Assembly (NCBI RefSeq): GCF_019042275.1
Contig: NZ_JAHQCW010000017.1
Coordinates: 1 to 64,000 of the forward strand
DNA from: Diplocloster agilis
Lineage (GTDB): Bacteria; Bacillota; Clostridia; Lachnospirales; Lachnospiraceae
DNA length: 64,000 nucleotides
Direction: 5' to 3'
The notes beneath the pieces are model-generated. The model saw only the letters and a list, made by a program, of their open reading frames with translations. It did no database searches and was not told the origin of the DNA. The stretch's first letter is position 1. Every line of letters begins with the position of its first letter. A program made the translations under genes and the position numbers. Below are positions 43,989 to 55,100 of the stretch, piece after piece.

Positions 43989-44795
43989 TTACCTCGCTTT
44001 GTTTTTATTTCTGTTTTTCTTTTTCTTGGGTTGCTGATGGGTGGTCTGATTGGTGCGGTTTTGGGACTTGGGTTTTTCTCCCGATTTATCAAGGTCGGTG
44101 CGGTCTGCTTCTTTTTCCGTTTTAGCCTGTGCCTTATACCGTTCGAGCTTTTCACGGACGGAAGGCTTTTCTTCGGCTGATTTGGAAATACCCTTATCAG
44201 ATTTACCATCGACCTCGGCGGAGCTTTGCCTTGACGGAGGGTTTTTGTCCGTCTTGGCGACCGTGGGGTTTTCGTGAGATGCCCCGTCCTTCTGAATGGG
44301 CTTTCCCATTGCTTCCTCCACAATCCTTTCGCCCTTTGATTTGGTCGGCACTTCGTTTGCAAGCTCCTCACGCTGGGCAATACTCTTTTCCGCATTGGCA
44401 ACGATGGAACCCTTGTCAACATTTCCGAGTTCAAAGCGGTCGAAGATACGCTGAATTTTAGAAGCGTCCTCCGCACGGGCGATAATATCCACCGGGGCGT
44501 TATCGTCCTTGCTGTATTTGTCCCTCAGCACGCAGTAAAGCACACCGTACTTCTTTGCCTGTTCGGTAAACTTCTTCAGGTCTTTATTCGGAACGGAAAA
44601 GACCTTGAGTTCCTTTCCCGATTTGAGCATATTGGTAAGGCGTGCTTTGCCTTTGGTTTTCTGTTCCTGCTTTAATACAGAAACAAGAAGAACGGTCAGC
44701 TCCTTCGCCGCCGTTCCCGTTAGTTTTGCAGCTACTTCAAAGCCTTCAAGCGAGAGCCTGACAACCTGTTCCGCTGCGTCACCGCCTGTATTCAT
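43989..44795 (-). CDS. PcfB-like protein (DUF3801)
   Basis: About 268 residues. The N-terminal ~130 residues match DUF3801/PcfB (GGDAAEQVVRLSLEGFEVAAKLTG, KFTEQAKKYGVLYCVLRDK), a partner of relaxase and coupling protein. The C-terminal half is a low-complexity, highly charged tail ending in a basic cluster. The start at 44,795 follows GGAGAA; it overlaps the relaxase end by 17 bases. Confidence 0.82.
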   Translation of the reverse strand: MNTGGDAAEQVVRLSLEGFEVAAKLTGTAAKELTVLLVSVLKQEQKTKGKARLTNMLKSGKELKVFSVPNKDLKKFTEQAKKYGVLYCVLRDKYSKDDNAPVDIIARAEDASKIQRIFDRFELGNVDKGSIVANAEKSIAQREELANEVPTKSKGERIVEEAMGKPIQKDGASHENPTVAKTDKNPPSRQSSAEVDGKSDKGISKSAEEKPSVREKLERYKAQAKTEKEADRTDLDKSGEKPKSQNRTNQTTHQQPKKKKNRNKNKAR

Positions 44796-46170
44796 AATCA
44801 CGGTTCTCCTTTCTGTTGTTCTTGATTTTTTCTTCATCTGCAAGCACCGCATTTAAGTTCTCCCGCATAACGCCGGAACGTTCAGCGATACCGTCGCAGA
44901 GTCGAACTTCCTTTCGGAGTTCTTTGAGCCTTTCGGATAAGGCTGAAATCTGTTGCTTTTTGCCGGACAGCAAATCATCATCAGTATTTACTTTTCGTAT
45001 TTCGTTTCGGAGATGTGTTCTGTCGGCAGTAAGGGTTTTGATTTCGTCCTCCACCTTTGACTTATATGAGAAAAGCTGCTCGGAGGTAGAGATGTGTTCT
45101 CTGCCGAGCAGCCTTACCTGTGCGGTTATTTGGTCGAGCTTCATCAGATCTTCACGGAGAAGATAATGAAGCCGAGCCGGATTTTGTTTTTGATACTTCG
45201 GCAGATAGCCTAACTTATAGCAGTAATGAAGGTACAGTCCGTACAGACCGCCGACCTTTCGTATCTTATGCTCCCGTGTCAAAAGGACATATTGCTTTGG
45301 GCGGTAGTAATAGCCTTTTTGAAACGGCTCTAACTTAACCCTGTTCCGGTTTCCATAGATACGCTCCTTTATGCGTTCGAGGGAATAGTCATCACCGAGC
45401 CTTGTCAGTCGGATATTCTTTTGGTATCCCTTTACCCTTAGTACCTGATACTTGTGGTTCGGGGAATCGTCAAAGGTCGCTCCCATCTGACGGAGAATAT
45501 ATTTGAAATCGGCATAACTGTTGCTCTTTGAAATGGCTTCATCAATCACAGCTTTCGCAGAGTCCACATAGTTGGGCATCCCTGCTTCGTGGAGCTTCCT
45601 GGCATAGTAGTTTTTGCCTGTGCCACGCTTCGGGTTTTCAATCACATCGAGCTGGTGCTGTCTGCAAAGTTCGTCTGCAATGTGCCGGAAATACCGCCAA
45701 TGCTTCTCGTTGTTCTGCATACGCTTTCCGTCAACAAAGGAAACGGAGTTCACAACAAAGTGGCAATGCAGGTGCTTGGTGTTCAGGTGGGTTGTTACCA
45801 CAACCTGAAATCTGTCGCCCCACACACGCTTGGCAAATTCCGTCCCGATCTGCTGTGCCAGTTCGGGAGTGATGTTCGGTTCGTCCTTAAAGCTCAGATA
45901 CCCGTGATAAGCTTGGATACCGTCGCATTTGTCAAACTGCTCCTTAACCGTTACGAACTGGTCACGGGCAGTCGAAGCATTACAGTTAATGCCGCCTACA
46001 TAAAACTCTCGCTCGGTCTTTTCCTCGTCCTTGGCGTACTGCAAAACATCGGCAAGCGCCTGATACTGCTCCGGCGAATATTCTTTTGCCGCCGTCTTTT
46101 CGGGATTGGTCGCATAGTCAATCACTTGGTCGAGGCGGACTGTCACTTTCCATATCTTGCTTACTGCCAT
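44779..46170 (-). CDS. MobP-type relaxase
   Basis: A 463-residue relaxase. The HxH metal-binding motif is in THLNTKHLHCHFVVNSVSF (near 125-145), and the catalytic-tyrosine region is probably the early VIDYATNPEKT (tyrosine near 20). The C-terminal part is a coiled coil (residues ~380-440). It nicks the ICE oriT and leads the strand into the recipient. It overlaps the MobC gene by 10 bases, showing coupling. Confidence 0.92.
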   Translation of the reverse strand: MAVSKIWKVTVRLDQVIDYATNPEKTAAKEYSPEQYQALADVLQYAKDEEKTEREFYVGGINCNASTARDQFVTVKEQFDKCDGIQAYHGYLSFKDEPNITPELAQQIGTEFAKRVWGDRFQVVVTTHLNTKHLHCHFVVNSVSFVDGKRMQNNEKHWRYFRHIADELCRQHQLDVIENPKRGTGKNYYARKLHEAGMPNYVDSAKAVIDEAISKSNSYADFKYILRQMGATFDDSPNHKYQVLRVKGYQKNIRLTRLGDDYSLERIKERIYGNRNRVKLEPFQKGYYYRPKQYVLLTREHKIRKVGGLYGLYLHYCYKLGYLPKYQKQNPARLHYLLREDLMKLDQITAQVRLLGREHISTSEQLFSYKSKVEDEIKTLTADRTHLRNEIRKVNTDDDLLSGKKQQISALSERLKELRKEVRLCDGIAERSGVMRENLNAVLADEEKIKNNRKENRDYEYRR

Positions 46171-46502
46171 TTCATCTCACTCTTTTCGGGACGGAGAAAC
46201 TGTCGCTCCACATCCGCCTGAAACTTATGCCAGCGCTCGGCTTCCTTCTGAAGTTTCTGTGCATCGACAAAGCTGAGTGAGTTCGCCTGTGCCGCAAGTT
46301 GATTGATGTTGTTGCCGATAGAGGATAACTGACGCATCACATCATAGAAACGCTCGTCAGGTCGCTCCTTCGGCTCGTACCCACGCACAAGTAATCTCAC
46401 AAGTGCGGCTTCGGTCAGGCAGGTTTTCTTGGCTTTCTTTTGCAAGTCCTGTGCTTCGTCACGGGAAAACCAAAACTGCTTCTTAACAGTTCTTCTTTTC
46501 AT
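46161..46502 (-). CDS. mobC: MobC relaxosome accessory protein
   Basis: A 113-residue protein with the MobC pattern: basic N terminus, FWFSRDEAQDLQKKAKKTCLTEAALVRLLVRG and RQLSSIGNNINQLAAQAN. It binds near oriT and helps the relaxase open DNA. The ribosome site AGGAGGT lies inside the preceding small gene. A palindromic region upstream is a candidate oriT. Confidence 0.92.
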   Translation of the reverse strand: MKRRTVKKQFWFSRDEAQDLQKKAKKTCLTEAALVRLLVRGYEPKERPDERFYDVMRQLSSIGNNINQLAAQANSLSFVDAQKLQKEAERWHKFQADVERQFLRPEKSEMKWQ

Positions 46503-46629
46503 TTGCTTCGACCTCCTTTTTCATAGAATCAGTTTTGTAAAGTCGGTTGATTTGCAGGCAGCACATAAAGACAACGCCTATACAGCCGCCAAGCAAAAGT
46601 CCGACGATGAATAAGATAAATTCTGTCAT
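46483..46629 (-). CDS. DUF3789-like small membrane protein
   Basis: A 48-residue protein: MTEFILFIVGLLLGGCIGVV, one membrane segment, then a basic tail. It resembles DUF3789 proteins found ahead of mobC in Tn1549-like elements. It has an AAAGGA site and overlaps mobC by 20 bases. Role unknown. Confidence 0.7.
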   Translation of the reverse strand: MTEFILFIVGLLLGGCIGVVFMCCLQINRLYKTDSMKKEVEANEKKNC

Positions 46630-46658
46630 ATAGAAAATCCTTTCTTATTGGGGTATTA

Positions 46659-46752
46659 GGGGCAACCCCTAACAAGCGATTTACTGTTTTTTGCCCGATA
46701 GGAGTAAAAACAGTCTGCTTGCTAAGATAATGCAGGCTCTCCGGGTTGCCCC
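46659..46752. other. Nested inverted repeats, candidate ICE oriT (or structured RNA)
   Basis: GGGGCAACCC (46,659-46,668) is exactly complementary to GGGTTGCCCC (46,743-46,752). Inside, CAAGC pairs with GCTTG (46,717-46,721) and ACTGTTTTT (46,683-46,691) with AAAAACAGT (46,706-46,714). An alternative local hairpin TTAGGGG-CAA-CCCCTAA competes with the outer stem. It occupies the gap just upstream of the small gene, mobC and relaxase, where an oriT is expected; the competing stems also allow an RNA switch. Confidence 0.55.
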
Positions 46753-46766
46753 GTTTCTCTTTGAGA

Positions 46767-47837
46767 TCAGCGTTCCGCTTCTTTGGTTTTAGGCTTAAAA
46801 GGAACGGCGACAATCTCGCCGTTTACCTTTGCAATGCGTTCGGGATATTTGAATTTCTCCTTGTATTTCTCCGCAAGGTTCTTCGGCAAACTCTGAAAGT
46901 TTTCCGATTCGATAGGTGCGTAAGCGATAAAGAACTGCCCGAAAATGATGTCAAGCATTTCACGGGAGTTCTCTTTCATATAGCACTTTTCAATCTTCCA
47001 ACCGTTCTCGCCGCCGTGTTCGGCAGACATATATCCGTCCAAACGCAGACAGGGATCAGTCCCGTCAAGGCAGGAAGCATAGATGGAATAGCCGCCCATG
47101 CCGGACTGAAACGCCTTGTTGTTTGAGCTGATCACATAGGTTCTGGACTCCTCACTGTACGGTTTATCGAAGCTGTCCTCGGTAAAAACGACATACCCGG
47201 TGAGGTGTTCCTTACGGTTGTTCTCGGCTTCTCGGAAGCGTTTCGTCATTTCCTGATAGCTCATTTCCACCGTTTCCGGCTCGGCATAAACTGCACGGTT
47301 TGGCAGCATACCGTTCATCTTGCTTTCATCATTACAGATGATTGCGACCTCGTCCTCAAAGGGCATATATTCTTCAATATCGCCGCTGACAATTTTCTGC
47401 ATTGCCTCAAGGCTGTCCTCAATTTCAATCATCTTCGGGTACTTGTTCGGCTCAACAAGCAGTACGGAAATCATATTTTTCTTTTCTGTATCCGTAAAAG
47501 TCCTGCCGAGCTGACAGTCCTTCGGCTCAAAATCAATGGGCTTAAAGCCGACACTGTCGCAGAAATAAAAGCAATGCGGGTGCATCGGATCTTCCATCAC
47601 TTCCACCACATCGGACACCGAAAGGGAACGGTCTTTGTACCCTTCGGGGTGGTTCAGATTAAACATCTGATACACATCTTCGAGGGTTTGGCAGTCAACC
47701 TCGCCGTCAAAAACCTTATCGTAGATTTTGGAATCGACCGATTGACTGCCTTGCAGCTTTTCTAAAAGCTCGTATCTCATAAAGGCGACATTGTTGGTGT
47801 CACGCTTCATATTGACCTGATAAATTCGTATATTCAT
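46767..47837 (-). CDS. YodL/DUF4316 and DUF3846 protein
   Basis: A 356-residue protein with two recognisable domains. The N-terminal ~110 residues match YodL-like (IRIYQVNMKRDTNNVAFMRYELL...YKDRSLSVSDVVEV). The middle matches DUF3846 (VLLVEPNKYPKMIEIEDSLEAMQKIVSGDIEEYMPFEDEVAIICNDESK-type, seen from residue ~130). Both are domains of polyvalent mobile-element proteins with unknown biochemical role. It overlaps the Toprim gene by 4 bases. Confidence 0.75.
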   Translation of the reverse strand: MNIRIYQVNMKRDTNNVAFMRYELLEKLQGSQSVDSKIYDKVFDGEVDCQTLEDVYQMFNLNHPEGYKDRSLSVSDVVEVMEDPMHPHCFYFCDSVGFKPIDFEPKDCQLGRTFTDTEKKNMISVLLVEPNKYPKMIEIEDSLEAMQKIVSGDIEEYMPFEDEVAIICNDESKMNGMLPNRAVYAEPETVEMSYQEMTKRFREAENNRKEHLTGYVVFTEDSFDKPYSEESRTYVISSNNKAFQSGMGGYSIYASCLDGTDPCLRLDGYMSAEHGGENGWKIEKCYMKENSREMLDIIFGQFFIAYAPIESENFQSLPKNLAEKYKEKFKYPERIAKVNGEIVAVPFKPKTKEAER

Positions 47838-48787
47838 CGTTCAAAACTCCTTTGCTTTGATTTGTAAATTCCTAATTTCATACAAAGAAAGTCATTGAAG
47901 TCCTTGCCGAATTTCGGTGGACTGTCAATGACTTCATAGCGGTCGGACAGAATGATTTGAAGCGCCTGCGTCGCTTTTCTTCCGACCTCATCATTATCAA
48001 AGTGAAGCATGATCCGCTTGATGTCCGGGTGGCTTTTCAAGAACCCTTCCACCGCTGCGGGGACTTTGCTTTCTTCGATTTTTTCTCTCGGTGCATAAAC
48101 ACCGGCAAGGGAAACAAGGTTTTCTTTTCGCCAATCATCTCCGTTCATTTTGATTAAGGTCGCATAGGAAAGAGCGTCAATCGCACATTCAAACAGGTGG
48201 ACTTCCGAATTGTTTGAGCCTTCAAGACGGAAAGAATAGTGCTTGTCACTTCCCGATGCGTCACCCATAAGTCTTGATTTGTTGGTGGCTCGGTAGGCAG
48301 CATAGCGTGGCGTTCCTTTCTCGTCTTTACCTACAAACACAGCATTGTGATATGGCAGGCTCTCAAAAATCAGCCCCTTTTGTATGCAATGCGTGATGAT
48401 TTCAAAGTCGATGCCCCTGCTAAAAAGGTACTCTGTAATTCTATCTGTGGAAGCACTTTTAGGGGGCAGTTTGAGTTCTTTCGGCGTTTCTTTTTGGGGA
48501 GTGCAGTAATCAGTCGGAAGTGCCACCTTGCAGCCCATAATCGTTTCTACGGCTTCAAGAAAGGAAAGACCTTTGACCTTTACGAGATAATCGAGGGCAG
48601 AATTGCCCCCGATACCTCTTGACCACCACATCCATTTGCCGTTGGAAATCTTCAAGCTGTCGTGAGTGCGGGTGGTGTAGGTGTTACCGGAAAACCTCAC
48701 AAGCTCATTCGGCTCATAGGCTCTCAGGTAAGTGAGTAAATCCATCCGCCTTGCTTCCGTAATAACCTCCGGCGCAATATACGGCAT
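47834..48787 (-). CDS. DUF3991/Toprim primase-like protein
   Basis: A 317-residue protein. The N-terminal part resembles DUF3991 with a CHC2-finger-like fold (WMWWSRGIGGNSALDYLVKVKG), and the C-terminal part is a Toprim domain with an E (LFECAIDALSYA) and a D-x-D-like MLHFDNDEVG. It may prime complementary-strand synthesis of the transferred DNA. The zinc cysteines of true primases are absent, so activity is inferred. Confidence 0.78.
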   Translation of the reverse strand: MPYIAPEVITEARRMDLLTYLRAYEPNELVRFSGNTYTTRTHDSLKISNGKWMWWSRGIGGNSALDYLVKVKGLSFLEAVETIMGCKVALPTDYCTPQKETPKELKLPPKSASTDRITEYLFSRGIDFEIITHCIQKGLIFESLPYHNAVFVGKDEKGTPRYAAYRATNKSRLMGDASGSDKHYSFRLEGSNNSEVHLFECAIDALSYATLIKMNGDDWRKENLVSLAGVYAPREKIEESKVPAAVEGFLKSHPDIKRIMLHFDNDEVGRKATQALQIILSDRYEVIDSPPKFGKDFNDFLCMKLGIYKSKQRSFER

Positions 48788-48792
48788 TTACT

Positions 48793-49125
48793 TCACCTGC
48801 TTTCACGCTGTTTTTCTCTGCGCTCTTTTACAACATCTTTGGCAGTATCGTCAATCGAGTCACGCAGCATAGCTGTCTCGGATACATCCGATTTGAGCCA
48901 GTCCTGATACGCCCTGTCCAACGGGTATTTTTCGAGGTACAGTGCCTTTGCTTCTTTCTGATCACGCTGGCTATCCTCCAAAATGCAAAGAATGTTTTCC
49001 TTTATGACTTTCTCATAAGCTCTCTCAATGACCTGTTCACTCGGCAATTCTTTCAGCTCGGCAATCAGATCATCGTATTCTTTCTGCGCCTTTTCATAGA
49101 GCAGATCGTTATAATCAACCGCCAT
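48793..49125 (-). CDS. DUF3848 protein
   Basis: About 110 residues; the sequence YNDLLYEKAQKEYDDLIAEL, then VIERAYEKVIKENIL and PLDRAYQDWL matches DUF3848, found beside the giant helicase genes of these elements. Mostly helical, function unknown. The ATG at 49,125 is best spaced from AAAGGAG; two starts lie just upstream. Confidence 0.78.
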   Translation of the reverse strand: MAVDYNDLLYEKAQKEYDDLIAELKELPSEQVIERAYEKVIKENILCILEDSQRDQKEAKALYLEKYPLDRAYQDWLKSDVSETAMLRDSIDDTAKDVVKERREKQRESR

Positions 49126-49140
49126 TTTCATCAACTCCTT

Positions 49141-52100
49141 TCATCGTTCACGGTCTTTGCTTTTCGGCGTCGGTTCTTCGTCGCCCTCATCAGGCTCGCC
49201 GCCGACAATCTCATTCTCACGCTTATCCACATTGAGAAGTGCGTTGAGTTCGTTCAGTCTTGCAGTTTTAGTTTTGAGTTCTTCTTCCTGATTGAACGGT
49301 TTTTCCACATCGACCTTTGCCGTTTCAAACTGTGTTTTAACATTTTCAAGCTCCTGTTCGTTTATCTCCAAACGCTTAGGAAGTCCCTCAAGAGCGTTAT
49401 CCAAACGGGTAATATTACCGAAGGTGTCCGTGCCGAGCGACACGGAATAACCGAGTTCGCCCTTGAGTTTGACCTTGTATTCCTTCGCAAAGGTATCAAA
49501 GGAAAGCTCTGTCTGAAAGCCACGGTACTCTCCGAGAGGAACCGGATTGGGACTCGTCATAGCCTGACACGCATCAAGAATTGCATTGCCGGCGTCCGCT
49601 TTCTCAGAATAAAAAACACCCTTGACCGTCATTCCGATAAAGCTATCGTCAAGCGGTTTCGGGTGCTGTTTTGCTCTCTCTATATCGGATTTCAAGCCCG
49701 CAATCGTATCAGTTCGTCTTGCGATTTCCTGCGGATAGAACTTGATGATCTTATCTTCAAGAGCATATCTTTCAGAGAGAAAATTGGATTTCAGCAAGCG
49801 CAGTTTCTGCACCTGAATATCCAAGTCCATTTTCTCTTTGATATACGGATTGCCTGTCGCAAGCATTTTGATTTCAGCATAGGACAGTGCGGTTTCGTCA
49901 ATATCCTCGCAGGAACGGACAGGCGATTTGCTCGTCATAATCTGCGAAGCGAACTTCTGCTTTCCCTCCACGAGCTGATAAAGGTAGGCATCAAAGGTTT
50001 CTTCAGTAACGAAACGGTAAATATCTACCTCAAGGTTTTCGTTGCCCTGACGGATACTTCTGCCGAGACGCTGTTCCAAATCGGAAGGTCGCCACGGACA
50101 GTCGAGGTCGCTGGATGCGGCAAGTTTATTCTGCACATTAGTACCTGCACCCATCTTCTGAGTGCTGCCCATAAGGATACGGACATCACCTTTGCGAACT
50201 TTTTTGAACAGCTCCAGTTTCTTCGTTTCGGTGTCTGCTTCGTGAATGAATTTTATTTCCTCGGCGGGTACTCCACGCTCTATGAGTTTCTTACGAATAT
50301 CATCATACACGGAGAAGTTTCCGTCATTCTTCGGGGTGGAAAGGTCACAGAAGAACAACTGTGTCAGCCGTTTTTCCTTTCCTTTTTCCCAAGTTTCAAA
50401 CATTGCGTCCACACAAGCGTTCAGCTTACTGCCCTCAAAGTCGGGGAGCATCGGGTTGATAAGCCGTTGGTCAAGAGCCAGCTTTCTGCCGTCGTTGGTG
50501 ATTTTCAGCATATTATCTACGCTTGCGTCCACCATACCGTTGCGTACTTTTTCTGCTCGCTCTGCAAGCTCGGCTACCATCTGCTTTTGGATTTCAGACG
50601 GCTTAACCGAGATATTGTGATAGACTGCTTTCGGCACAGGCAAGTCAAGCATATCTGCGGTTTTTATGTCCGCAACCTCTTTGAACATCGCCATCAGTTC
50701 AGGCAGGTTATAGAACCTTGCAAACCTTGTCTTTGCCCGGTAGCCTGTTCCTTCGGGTGTCAGCTCCACCGCCGTAACGGTTTCGCCAAAGGTGGATGCC
50801 CACGCATCAAAGTGTTGCAGATTGTTTTCCACGAGCGTGTTGTACTGCAAATATCTCTGAATGGTGTAAAGCTCCACCATAGAATTGGAGATCGGCGTTC
50901 CGGTTGCAAATACCGTACCACGACCGCCCGTAATCTCGTCAAGGTAGCGGCACTTCATAAAAAGGTCGCTGGATTTTTGCGCTTCGGTCTGTGCGATACC
51001 GCCGACATTCCTCATTTTTGTATAGAGGAAAAGGTTCTTGTAGTAATGGCTTTCATCTATGAAAAGCCTGTCCACGCCAAGTTCCTCAAAGGTCACAACA
51101 TCGTCCTTTTTAGACTGGTCGTTGAGCTTGTCGAGCTTCTGCTTAACGGACTTTTTCGTGCGTTCCAACTGCTTGACCGAGAAATTATCTCCTCGGTTTC
51201 TTTTCAGGTCAGCAATGCCGTTGGTGACTTCTTCAAGCTGCTGTTCAAGGATGGCTCTCTGCCGTTCAATGCTCATCGGGATTTTCTCAAACTGAGAATG
51301 CCCGATGATGATAGCATCGTAATCCCCGGTAGCAATTCGACCGCAGAACCTTTTGCGGTTTTTGGTTTCAAAGTCCTTTTTCGTAGCCACCAAAATATTT
51401 GCGGACGGATAGAGCTGCAAGAACTCCGACGCCCATTGTTCGGTGAGGTGGTTCGGGACTACGAACAGCGATTTACTGCATAATCCGAGCCGTTTCGATT
51501 CCATAGCAGCCGCTGTCATTTCAAAGGTTTTGCCTGCACCGACGGCGTGTGCAAGGAGCGTATTGCCGCCGTAAAGGATATGCGCTACCGCATTTCTTTG
51601 GTGTTCCCGCAGTTCTATTTCGGGGTTCATACCGTTAAAGGTAATGTGGCTTCCGTCGTACTCACGGGGACGGATACTGTTGAACTTTTCGTTGTAGAGC
51701 TTGCATAGTCTTTCTCTGCGCTCAGGATCAGACCATATCCAGTCCTGAAAGCCCTGCTTGATAAGCTCCTGCTTTGCCTGAGCGATTGCAGTTTCCTTTT
51801 TATTCAGGATTGCTTTCTTTTTGCCGTCTGCATCTTCCTCATAATCGAAGATACGCACATCCTTCAGGTTCAGCGTTTCCTCGATAATCTTGTAAGCATT
51901 GATACGGCTTGTGCCATAGGTGCTGTACGCTTTGACATTTCCTCGGTCGTAGGATTTGCCCTCGATATTCCATTCTCCAGTGTACTCGGAAAAATGGATT
52001 TTGATGTTCCACTGTGCATATCTCGGCGTTCCCAAGAACTCAAACACAAACTGCTCGACAATCTCAGGCGGCAGCCAAGTCGCACCGAGGCGGACGGAAA

Positions 52101-55100
52101 TCTCACTTGCCGTCAGGTCTTTCGGCTGCACCTTTTGGAGCGCTTCCACATTGATACTGTATTCTTCAGGTGAAAGCTGTGCCGATTTTTTTGCCCAGGC
52201 GAGCTTCTCGCGGACATTGCCGGAGAGGTATTCGTCAGCCATAAGGTACTTTGCTTCGGTGCTGTTGCCGTACCCGTACATCGGGTTAAGGAAGATAACG
52301 CCCTTTAGATCTTCGTAGATTTCTGCTTCGGTCTTTCCTGAAAGCTGACACATATATTCCATATCTACACACGCTTTTTCGCCCATAGATACGGCAAGTG
52401 CTTCGCTCGAAGTGTCAACCGAAGTAACGGGAGTGTGCGGCTTAATCGTTCTCTTAAAGAACATATCTGCCTTACGCTCAAGGTTTCCTTCATCGTCCAA
52501 GATTTCAAGAGCCGAGAGCAAAGAGTACGAGCTGTCCTGCGAGAAAGCCGAAGTGTTGGCTCTGCTATTAAGCAGCCCATACTTGCTTGTAAAGGTGTCG
52601 TAGAGCGTGTTTAATCGCTCCTGCTCGGCTTTTATCTCGTAGTCAGGGTAATCTTCCGTCTGCAATTCAATCAGGTTTCTAACGGCATCACGAATGGTTA
52701 TCATACCCTTAATTCGGTTTTCGGCAGTAGCAGAAACATCCACCGGAGTCATTCTTGAGTTCTCACGGAAGTAGATTTTATCGTCTACCACCGTATAAGA
52801 GAAGTTCCTAACCGTAGGATCGGCGGGGATAGAGTTATCTTCTTCGGTCAGCTCATCTTCAACCTCATAAGCAGTAACTTCACCGTGAATGTTGGCGATT
52901 GCTTCGCTCAACTGTTCTTCAAGGTCTGCACCCTCATAAGGCACACAAGATGGTTCAGGGCCGAACCGTCCTGATACCATCTGCATCTCACCGAGTATCA
53001 TTTCGGGGTGGTCGACAAAGTAACTGTTCATCGGTATGCCGTTCTCGTCTGTGCCAAGATGCACCCAATCAGGCTCTATATCTATCAAGCGGTCACGCTT
53101 CTGCAAGATAAGAATATCCGAAACGACTTCCGTTCCGGCATTGCCCTTAAAGGTGTTGTTAGGCAGACGAATTGCACCGAGCAAGTCAGCTCTCTGTGCG
53201 ATATACTTACGGACTGCGGGGTTTTCCTTATCCATTGTGCCTTTGCTCGTTATGAGTGCCATAACGCCGCCCGGTCGCAATTTGTCGAGGGACTTTGCAA
53301 AGAAGTAGTCGTGGATCAGGAACTTGTACTTGTCATATCTCTTATCGGGAACTTTGAAATCCCCGAAAGGCACATTACCTACAACGGCGTCAAAGAAGCT
53401 GTCGGGGAGATTTGCCTCCTCAAAGCCTTGTGCGGCAATAGAGGTTTTTTGATAAAGCTGCTGTGCGATACCCGCCGAAACGGTATCAAGCTCAACGCCA
53501 TAGATTTTACTCTCGCTCATTGAGTCGGGCAGCATACCGATAAAATGACCGATACCGCAGGAAGGCTCCAAGATATTGCCCTCACGAAAACCTAACTGCT
53601 CCATAGCCTTATATACGGCTTTAATAACCGTAGGTGGGGTGTAGAAAGCCGTCAGGGTGCTTTCTCTTGCGGAGTCGTATTCTTCCGGTGTCAAGATATT
53701 TTTGAGCATCGCATACTCGGTATGCCAAGCTCCCGCACGTTCATCAAACGCTTCGGGGATACCGCCCCAACCGACATATCTCGACAAGATTTTCTGCTCG
53801 TCAGGAGTGGCAAAGCGGTTTTCTTGCTGACATCTTTTCAAGACCGTAATCGCCGCATAGTTACGGTGAAAACGCTCTTTTTTGTTTACCTCCGTAATTT
53901 CGTTGTTGGCAAGGTCAAAGTTGTGTCGTTCGGACATTGGAATTTCAGGGTGCAGGTCAAAGGATTGCACCTTGCTTTTCTTTGGCTGCTCCCAAGCGGG
54001 AACAACGGGGGCAGAAGCCTTTTCCACACGCTCAATTTCTTCTTCGGACAGGTAAACAAGGTCATCAAAGGAAAGGTTCTTCAGACCTCGCTCGGTCATA
54101 TCCTCAAGACTGTCATACTGTTCGGTGCGGATAACCGTACCGTCAACAAGGGTTTCAATCTTGAAGTCTACAAGGTTGACATTCGCCTGAATTTCGTGCT
54201 TGTCATCTTCGGTGGTTGTGTATGCCACATTGACTTCGGAAAGGTTAGAGTAGTCCGCACCTTCGTCACGCTCAAATTCTTCTCGACAGTATTCGTCAAT
54301 AATTTCCTTTGCAATATCAAGGGAAGATTTCAGATATGGACTGTCGATAATCTCAACGCCCTGCGGCGGCGGATCAAGCTGAGAGATAAAGTCCTGCTGA
54401 ATAGTCGTTCCGTCCCTGTCCTTATACAGAACAATTTTCATCGGAACGCCGTAGTAATTTTCTTCCTTAATGTCCTTTTCAAACTGATAGGGACTTGTGT
54501 ATTCGATACTCTCACGAACACGCCCGTCCGTATGAAGGTAATCAATTCTGCCGATAGGCTTTGACTCCACCGGAGCTTCCTTATTCTGAGAAACAATGGA
54601 AAGAACCTTGCGCTCGCTGCCGTCAACGGTTGATACAGTAAGGTCAAAACCTCTGTCGGTCAGCATATTCATATAGGTTTCGAGGGTGTGCTGCGGGAAG
54701 CCCACCATAGGAACTCTCTCGCTGTCGCTTATCGCACGGGAGGTCATCACAAGGTCAAGAGCTTCAGCAACCTTTTGTGCGTCCTCGCCATAGGCTTCAT
54801 AAAAATCCCCAACCTGATACAAAACAAGGCTGTCGGGATTTTCGGCTTTCACCGCAAGATAACTTCTATACGGTTCTCGCACTCGGTTGTCCTTAACAGG
54901 AACGCCGTTATGCTCGGATAGTTCCGTAAAGTCCTTCAAGAGTTTATCACGGATACCAAGAACGCCACCGTCATCCTCAAAGACAAAGGCTTCTTCCACA
55001 AGGAATTTGTAGAACTCCTGACCGTGCCACTCATTGTCCATACTGTCCTTTGCGACAAGACCGGCGCTGTCATATTCAAGTACAACATCATCAATTTTCA

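Noticed and set aside
42840-44180. 446-codon open frame on the plus strand
   Set aside because: Antisense to the ArdC-like and PcfB genes, which show clear family motifs and operon spacing; low-complexity composition, no domain.
46529-46813. 94-codon minus-strand frame spanning the oriT candidate
   Set aside because: It overlaps the better supported DUF3789-like gene in a different frame and crosses the inverted repeats.
49663-51483. 606-codon open frame on the plus strand
   Set aside because: It lies wholly antisense to the helicase core of the giant gene, has Cys/Phe/His-rich composition typical of shadow frames, no recognisable motif and no ribosome site.
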